22,704 nt of DNA from Streptosporangiaceae bacterium (GTDB lineage: Bacteria > Actinomycetota > Actinomycetes > Streptosporangiales > Streptosporangiaceae): the NCBI GenBank assembly GCA_030040475.1, contig JASHTQ010000009.1, positions 1 through 22,704 of the forward strand, given 5' to 3'. The notes under the pieces were generated by a model. It searched no databases. It was not told the origin of the DNA and was given only the letters and a program-made list of their open reading frames with translations. Positions 18,718 to 22,704 of this stretch are shown piece by piece. Made by a program: the position numbers and the translations under genes. How positions within the stretch are numbered: position 1 is the first letter of the stretch; every line of letters starts with the position of its first letter.

Positions 18718-19050
18718 TTACTCGCGGCCGCTGCTGCCCAGGGCGGCGCGCAGGGCGCCGATCTGGGTGAACAGGATGAGGGCGAGGGCCACCGTGAGGC
18801 CGATGGGCAGGCCGGTGTTGCCGCTGTGCTGGTGGCTCTTGGCGGTGACGGCCAGGTAAGTGAATATCCCCGCGCCGACCAGGGGATACGACACGAGGGC
18901 GAAGGCCTTCGGCTGCCAGTTGCCGTAGCCGCCCGGCCCGAGGTGCGTCGGCATCCGCGCCCCGGCCGGGAGATGGGTCGCGCCGTAGAGGGACGTACCG
19001 ACGAGCCCTAGCAGCAGCACGGCGTCGATGACCAGCGTCACCACGCTCAT
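18718..19050 (-). CDS. small DUF1648-like membrane protein
   Basis: This 110-residue protein has three predicted membrane helices (about residues 3-22, 47-67 and 80-102). The segment LPAGARMPTHLGPGGYGNWQPKAFALVSYPL resembles the DUF1648 signature of SdpI-like proteins (LP...iP.H...G.....sK). It is shorter than SdpI immunity proteins and lacks their later helices. It is encoded by ATGA overlap (19047-19050) after the zinc-ribbon/HTH protein, so the two form an operon and presumably work together. The function is unknown; an immunity-like or sensory role is speculation. Confidence 0.65.
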   Translation of the reverse strand: MSVVTLVIDAVLLLGLVGTSLYGATHLPAGARMPTHLGPGGYGNWQPKAFALVSYPLVGAGIFTYLAVTAKSHQHSGNTGLPIGLTVALALILFTQIGALRAALGSSGRE

Positions 19051-19877
19051 GGCCGTTCCCTCTCCGGCCAGTTCGCGGGGCGGATGGCCAGCCCCGCGAC
19101 CTTGCCTTCCTCGTTGAAGCGGACGATTCCCTTGAGGTCGCTGGCCTCGAAATGCAGCGGGACCTCGACCATGGTGTCGTCGCCGGTTCGGTGGGCGAAC
19201 GGCTCGCCCATCCGCTCCAGGCGGCCGAACGTCCCGGCGAGCCGCGCCGAGCCGGCGGCCATCATCTCCGGGTTGAGGTGCGCCCGCATGTTCTCGTCGA
19301 GCACGGCCATGATCTCCTCCCAGCGGCCCTCGTCGTGCCAGCCGAGGATCTCGACTGCCCGGTCCGCCGCCCCCGGCTGGACCTCACGGCTCATCGGCGC
19401 CCCGGTCCTCGGGTCGACCGGGTGCCCGAACCGCTGGAAGGCGGCCTGCCTGCTCGTGCCGAGAACATCGCCGATCTCCCTCCAGCTCTGGCCGGCCTCC
19501 CGGGCCCGGTCCACGGCCGCCTGCAGCGCCGCGTCCGCCGCCGCCGAAAGCTCCCGTGCCGCCGCCACCGCATCGCGCGGCGATCCGTCCCGGCCGAACT
19601 CCTCGATCAGCCGGCGCGCCGCCGCGCCGACCTGGCCGGCCACGGGATCGCCTGTGCCCGATGCGCTATCGATGCCGTCAAGATATTCATGACGGTTCAT
19701 CGGTGTCAAATTTTCCTTTACAGCGACCGGGCTGCCCGATCCGGGCCGCTCTCGTTCGCGGCGCGCCGCGTCCCGGCATCGCGCATCGCAGTACCGGCGC
19801 CGACGGCCCCTTCCTTGCTGGGAGGGCAGCGGACGGCCGCACGCCTGGCAGGCGCCAGGCTCCGCAACATCAGCCAT
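19047..19877 (-). CDS. zinc-ribbon / HTH / DUF3887-like protein
   Basis: This 276-residue protein seems to be built of three parts. An N-terminal four-Cys ribbon (CQACGRPLP...RYCDARCRDAARR, residues 9-40) is of the kind fused to small actinobacterial DNA-binding proteins. A middle helix-turn-helix (SWREIGDVLGTSRQAAFQRFG, about 132-152) follows. The C-terminal domain (ILGWHDEGRWEEIMAVLDENM...VEVPLHFEASDLKGIVRFNEEGKVAGLAI) matches the NTF2-like DUF3887. A transcriptional regulator that senses a ligand through the C-terminal domain is the likely role, but this is inference. The ATG at 19877 includes the ribbon; the Met at residue 60 (MNRHEYLDGIDS) after an AT-rich dip is an alternative start. 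It is co-translated with the DUF1648-like protein. Confidence 0.7.
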   Translation of the reverse strand: MADVAEPGACQACGRPLPSQQGRGRRRRYCDARCRDAARRERERPGSGSPVAVKENLTPMNRHEYLDGIDSASGTGDPVAGQVGAAARRLIEEFGRDGSPRDAVAAARELSAAADAALQAAVDRAREAGQSWREIGDVLGTSRQAAFQRFGHPVDPRTGAPMSREVQPGAADRAVEILGWHDEGRWEEIMAVLDENMRAHLNPEMMAAGSARLAGTFGRLERMGEPFAHRTGDDTMVEVPLHFEASDLKGIVRFNEEGKVAGLAIRPANWPERERP

Positions 19878-19913
19878 GTTCCATCCAGTTCTTTACGTGG
19901 TCATCCGCTATTG

Positions 19914-19938
19914 TGCCACGAAATTAAAAAACGTGGCA
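19914..19938. promoter_or_regulatory. 7-bp inverted repeat with A/T spacer upstream of the zinc-ribbon/HTH gene
   Basis: TGCCACG (19914-19920) and CGTGGCA (19932-19938) flank the 11-base spacer AAATTAAAAAA. The repeat lies 37 bases before the start codon of the minus-strand regulator gene, a good place for an autoregulatory operator. It could also fold as an RNA hairpin, but its position upstream of a gene favours a protein-binding site. Confidence 0.5.
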
Positions 19939-20071
19939 GCTCACCACCACGAAAATGAAGCATAGGCGACACTCGAGTTGCCGGACGCGAGCGTGGGCGG
20001 GGCCGGACTCCAGCCGCCCTTCCGCGACGGCGACTGGGAAGAGCCGCGGGCGGCCCTTACGGGAGCCGCCC

Positions 20072-20167
20072 TTGATCGCCGTCGACACGAACGTCCTCGT
20101 CTACGCGCACCGCCGCGACTCGCCGTTCCACGGCGCCGCCTCGGCGCGCGTCCGGGAAATCACCTAG
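20072..20167 (+). pseudogene. truncated PIN-domain toxin (VapC-like) fragment
   Basis: The frame starting at TTG 20072 reads LIAVDTNVLVYAHRRDSPFH and stops after ITs TAG at 20165-20167. This is the N-terminal strand of PIN ribonucleases with the first catalytic Asp (VDTNVL). About 31 of the usual 120-140 residues are present, so the gene is dead. Its end overlaps the 3' end of the acyl-CoA carboxylase epsilon gene on the other strand, which marks a deletion junction. Just upstream the plus strand reads GLQPPFRDGDWEEPRAALTG in another frame, possibly the tail of the partner antitoxin. Confidence 0.6.
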
Positions 20168-20402
20168 GCAGCGCGGAGCGGCGCCAGGCGCCGGGGCCGG
20201 GGGACAGCGGGCGGCGCAGCTGCCGGGACCGGTCCGACCAGGCGGAGCGGGGCGGGGCGGGGGCGGCGGCCTCGGCCCCGGCGGAGCGGGCCGTCAGGAC
20301 GGCGACCAGCGCGGCGAGTTCCTCCGGGGTCGGGTCGCCGCGCACGACGCGCAGGAACGGCCGCCCCTCGGGACGCTCGTCGTTGCCTGGAGGTGCCACC
20401 AC
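20160..20402 (-). CDS. accE: acyl-CoA carboxylase epsilon subunit
   Basis: This 80-residue protein matches the small epsilon subunits of actinobacterial acyl-CoA carboxylases, which bind and stimulate the beta/alpha complex. PFLRVVRGDPTPEELAALVAVL is the hallmark segment, followed by an Ala/Pro-rich linker and RSAWSDRSRQLRRPLSPGPGAW, the usual C-terminus. Two neighbouring GTG codons (20400-20402 or 20397-20399) are possible starts; an ATG is absent and the ribosome binding site is weak. The gene follows the NYN-domain gene by 32 bases on the same strand, and the beta subunit gene lies before that, so it belongs to this operon. It is hidden within a longer misleading open frame. Confidence 0.85.
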   Translation of the reverse strand: MVAPPGNDERPEGRPFLRVVRGDPTPEELAALVAVLTARSAGAEAAAPAPPRSAWSDRSRQLRRPLSPGPGAWRRSALPR

Positions 20403-20434
20403 TGTCCGTTCGGGATAAAAATCTTTAAAAGGCG

Positions 20435-21463
20435 TCAGCCACGGGACTTGCCGGTGCCGATGCCGAATTCCCTGTGCACCCGCTCCCAGAACGCGTCCCG
20501 CAGCCATTCCCTGGCCTCCTGGTAGGGGCGCAGCGACAGGCCGAGTTCCTTCTCCGCGTCGACAAGCAGCTCCTTGTCGATCACCGGCGGGAGGATCGGG
20601 CCGGGCAGCAGGTCGCGGATGTTGTCCCGGCCGCGGGTCAGGATCCACTTCTGCGCGACGTGCTCGCCCGCCTCCTCGACCCGGATCCGGTCGGGGCCGA
20701 GCCTGGGCATCGGGCCGGTGCCGCCGCCGGCGGCCGGGATGATCGCGTGGGCGCCGGTCTTGGGGCCTTGCGATCCCGGCGGTCCCATCGGGGGCCGCAG
20801 GTGCCGCTCGCCGAAGAGCTGGGCCGGCGAGGGCACCGAGGGCGCGGCGCCGAGGCCGGCCAGCGCCGGGTCGGACCTCGCCTGGTCCACCGTCACGGGG
20901 TTCTTGGTGAAGTACGGGCGCAGGAACCCGGCATCGAGGACGTCGACCGTGTCGGACTCCCACACCAGGCGTTCGGCCTGGTTGGTGCCGTACGGCGGCT
21001 CGATGCCCCACAGGTGCACGCGCACCCCGTAGGCCTGCGCGGCCTCCACCGCGGGCACCATGTCCTCGTCGCCCGCGATGAGCACCGCATCGGTGATCGC
21101 GCGGTGCCGGGCCAGCGCCTCCATGTCCGCCCTGATCTGCGCGTCCACGCCCTTCTGCTGGCCGCGGGCGTTCAGGTTGCCGAGGCGGAGCTTGACCCAC
21201 GCCATCTGCGCGATGACCCGCTGGTCGATCGTCGGCACCCGGTCGCGCGCCGCGTCGTACCAGTAGACCCGCAGCAGCTCGCCGCGGATGATCTCGTCGG
21301 CGTGCTTGGTGATCACCTGGATCAGCGGCACCGCGTCCACCCGGAAGTCGCGGCGCGAGCTCGACGCGAACAGCAGCTCCCCGGCGGCGGCATAGATGTA
21401 GCCGACATCCACCATGACCGCGTAGCGGGCCAGGATGGGAAGCGGGGCGGCGAATTCGGTCAT
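20435..21463 (-). CDS. NYN-domain (PIN-like ribonuclease fold) protein
   Basis: This 342-residue protein has an N-terminal NYN domain. The first acidic residue is in YAVMVDVGYIYAAAG. A central QQKGVDAQIRADMEALA segment follows, then DAVLIAGDEDMVPAVEAA with the D/E cluster typical of the PIN/FLAP-like metal centre, and YGVRVHLWGI. NYN proteins are thought to process RNA. The C-terminal 150 residues include a Pro/Gly-rich linker and a helical region (LVDAEKELGLSLRPYQEAREWLRDAFWERVHREFG) without a recognised family. The ATG at 21463 sits close behind AAAGG. It lies between the carboxylase beta and epsilon genes, 92 and 32 bases away. Its substrate is unknown. Confidence 0.85.
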   Translation of the reverse strand: MTEFAAPLPILARYAVMVDVGYIYAAAGELLFASSSRRDFRVDAVPLIQVITKHADEIIRGELLRVYWYDAARDRVPTIDQRVIAQMAWVKLRLGNLNARGQQKGVDAQIRADMEALARHRAITDAVLIAGDEDMVPAVEAAQAYGVRVHLWGIEPPYGTNQAERLVWESDTVDVLDAGFLRPYFTKNPVTVDQARSDPALAGLGAAPSVPSPAQLFGERHLRPPMGPPGSQGPKTGAHAIIPAAGGGTGPMPRLGPDRIRVEEAGEHVAQKWILTRGRDNIRDLLPGPILPPVIDKELLVDAEKELGLSLRPYQEAREWLRDAFWERVHREFGIGTGKSRG

Positions 21464-21555
21464 CACCTTTGACTGTAGGCCAGCCGGCCCCGTGCGTGGG
21501 CCAGATGTGGGACTTTTATCGACAGAATGGATTGAGTCGACTACATTACGTGACC

Positions 21556-22704
21556 CTACAGCGGAATGTTGCCGTGCTTCTTGGGCGGCAGGACCTGGCG
21601 CTTGCTGCGCAGGGTGCGCAGCGCGCGGGCCACCGCGGACCTGGTCTCCGCGGGGCGGATGACCGCGTCGACGTAGCCGCGTTCGGCCGCGATGTAGGGG
21701 TTGGCCAGGGTGTCCTCGTACTCGGCGATCCGCCGCGCCCGCAGCGCGTCCGGGTCGTCCGCGGCGGCAAGCTCGCGGCGGTACAGGATGTTCACCGCGC
21801 CCTGGGCGCCCATGACCGCGATCTGCGCGGTCGGCCAGGCCAGGTTGACGTCGCCGCCGAGGTGCTTGGAGCCCATCACGTCGTAGGCGCCGCCGTAGGC
21901 CTTCCTCGTGATCACCGTCACCTTCGGCACCGTGGCCTCGGCGTAGGCGTAGATGAGCTTGGCGCCGCGGCGGATGATGCCCTGCCACTCCTGGCTCACC
22001 CCGGGCAGGAAGCCGGGGACGTCGACGAAGGTCAGGATCGGGATGCCGAACGCGTCGCAGGTCCGGACGAACCGGGCCGCCTTCTCCGACGCGTCGATGT
22101 CCAGGCAGCCGGCGAAGTGCATCGGCTGGTTGGCGACCACCCCGACCGGCGAGCCCTCGACCCGGCCGAAGCCGACGACAATGTTCGGCGCGAACCCGGC
22201 GTGGATCTCGAGGAACTCCCCGTCGTCGAGCACGCGGGTGATGACCTCGTGCATGTCGTAGGGCTGGTTGGCGGAGTCGGGGATGACGGTGTCGAGCTCT
22301 TCGTCGGTGCCGTTCACCTGATCCGCGGCGCGCTGGGGCGGCTCTTCCAGGTTGTTCGAGGGCAGGTAGGACAGCAGGTCGCGGGCGAAGTCGATGCAGT
22401 CCTGCTCGTCGGCGGCCTGGTAGTGGGCGACGCCGGACTTGACCCCGTGCGCGGTCGCGCCGCCGAGGTCCTCGAAGCTCACGTCCTCGCCGGTGACGGT
22501 CTTGATCACGTCGGGCCCGGTGATGAACATGTGGCTCGTCCCCTCGACCATGAGGGTGAAGTCGGTGATCGCGGGGGAGTAGACCGCGCCGCCCGCGCAC
22601 GGTCCCATGATCAGCGAGATCTGCGGGACGACGCCGGAGGCCATCACGTTGCGGTAGAAGATCTCGGCGAACAGGCCGAGGGCCACCACGCCCTCCTGGA
22701 TGCG
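21556..22704 (-). CDS. acyl-CoA (propionyl-CoA) carboxylase beta subunit, N-terminus outside the window
   Basis: This is the carboxyltransferase subunit that passes carboxyl from biotin to acetyl- or propionyl-CoA, giving malonyl- or methylmalonyl-CoA. The frame is open to the window edge (RIQEG before VVALGLF), so the start lies beyond 22704. Seen here are the oxyanion-hole segment [17 protein letters not shown], the [16 protein letters not shown] segment, the C-terminal half [71 protein letters not shown] and the ending [10 protein letters not shown] typical of actinobacterial PccB/AccD5-type proteins. The exact acyl-CoA preference cannot be set from this. The epsilon gene downstream supports the assignment. 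Confidence 0.95.
   Translation of the reverse strand, partial: RIQEGVVALGLFAEIFYRNVMASGVVPQISLIMGPCAGGAVYSPAITDFTLMVEGTSHMFITGPDVIKTVTGEDVSFEDLGGATAHGVKSGVAHYQAADEQDCIDFARDLLSYLPSNNLEEPPQRAADQVNGTDEELDTVIPDSANQPYDMHEVITRVLDDGEFLEIHAGFAPNIVVGFGRVEGSPVGVVANQPMHFAGCLDIDASEKAARFVRTCDAFGIPILTFVDVPGFLPGVSQEWQGIIRRGAKLIYAYAEATVPKVTVITRKAYGGAYDVMGSKHLGGDVNLAWPTAQIAVMGAQGAVNILYRRELAAADDPDALRARRIAEYEDTLANPYIAAERGYVDAVIRPAETRSAVARALRTLRSKRQVLPPKKHGNIPL

Noticed and set aside
20435..22600. 721-residue minus-strand open frame read as one fusion protein
   Set aside because: The upper half is an out-of-frame shadow of the carboxylase beta gene. Only the part from 21463 downward (the NYN protein) is coding.

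Overview
The window is high-GC DNA with strongly GC-biased third codon positions, ATGA start/stop overlaps and actinobacterial gene families. It most likely comes from a filamentous actinomycete (Streptosporangiales-like by general appearance; this is inference). Its backbone is a conserved actinobacterial housekeeping run: mnmA (5' end cut by the window edge), a cobalamin-independent methionine synthase-family gene, ligA, and gatC-gatA-gatB. The right end holds a second housekeeping block on the minus strand: an acyl-CoA carboxylase beta subunit (start outside the window), a NYN-domain protein and a short acyl-CoA carboxylase epsilon subunit.

Accessory DNA sits between these blocks. (1) 1138-4075, minus strand: a 2-oxoglutarate/Fe(II) oxygenase, a GNAT acetyltransferase, a decayed or very small gene with a strong ribosome binding site, and a GntR/UTRA repressor, with several inverted repeats. 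(2) 4076-6056, plus strand: four related single-span membrane proteins of 67-76 residues. Two have similar AT-richer leaders, and a hairpin cluster and a 3 x 25 bp tandem repeat lie among them. (3) 9403-13007, minus strand: a cupin and a 995-residue LuxR-type (LAL) ATPase regulator with two internal tandem repeats. (4) 16010-18464, plus strand: the last third of gatB, an SMC/ABC-type ATPase and a DUF4276 protein with TOPRIM-like motifs. Codon usage changes inside gatB. (5) 18465-20167: gene remnants, a minus-strand pair (zinc-ribbon/HTH/DUF3887-like protein and a DUF1648-like membrane protein) and a truncated PIN toxin fragment.

The most interesting unit is the 3' half of the gat operon. GatB switches within a few codons from about 97% to about 58% GC at third positions (hand counted), and it carries about 12 extra residues at that point. 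The low-GC tail then runs by an ATGA overlap into the ATPase gene and by another into the DUF4276 gene. All five genes from gatC to the DUF4276 gene are therefore joined by four-base overlaps, which puts a likely two-gene OLD/PARIS-like defence module under the expression of an essential tRNA amidotransferase operon. The simplest reading is acquisition of 'gatB tail + ATPase + TOPRIM-like protein' by recombination within gatB. The defence role is inferred from architecture only.

metE-like and gatC each have an actinobacterial -10 hexamer ending 6-7 bases before the start codon, so both may be leaderless. No tRNA, rRNA, CRISPR array, complete insertion sequence or integrase was seen.
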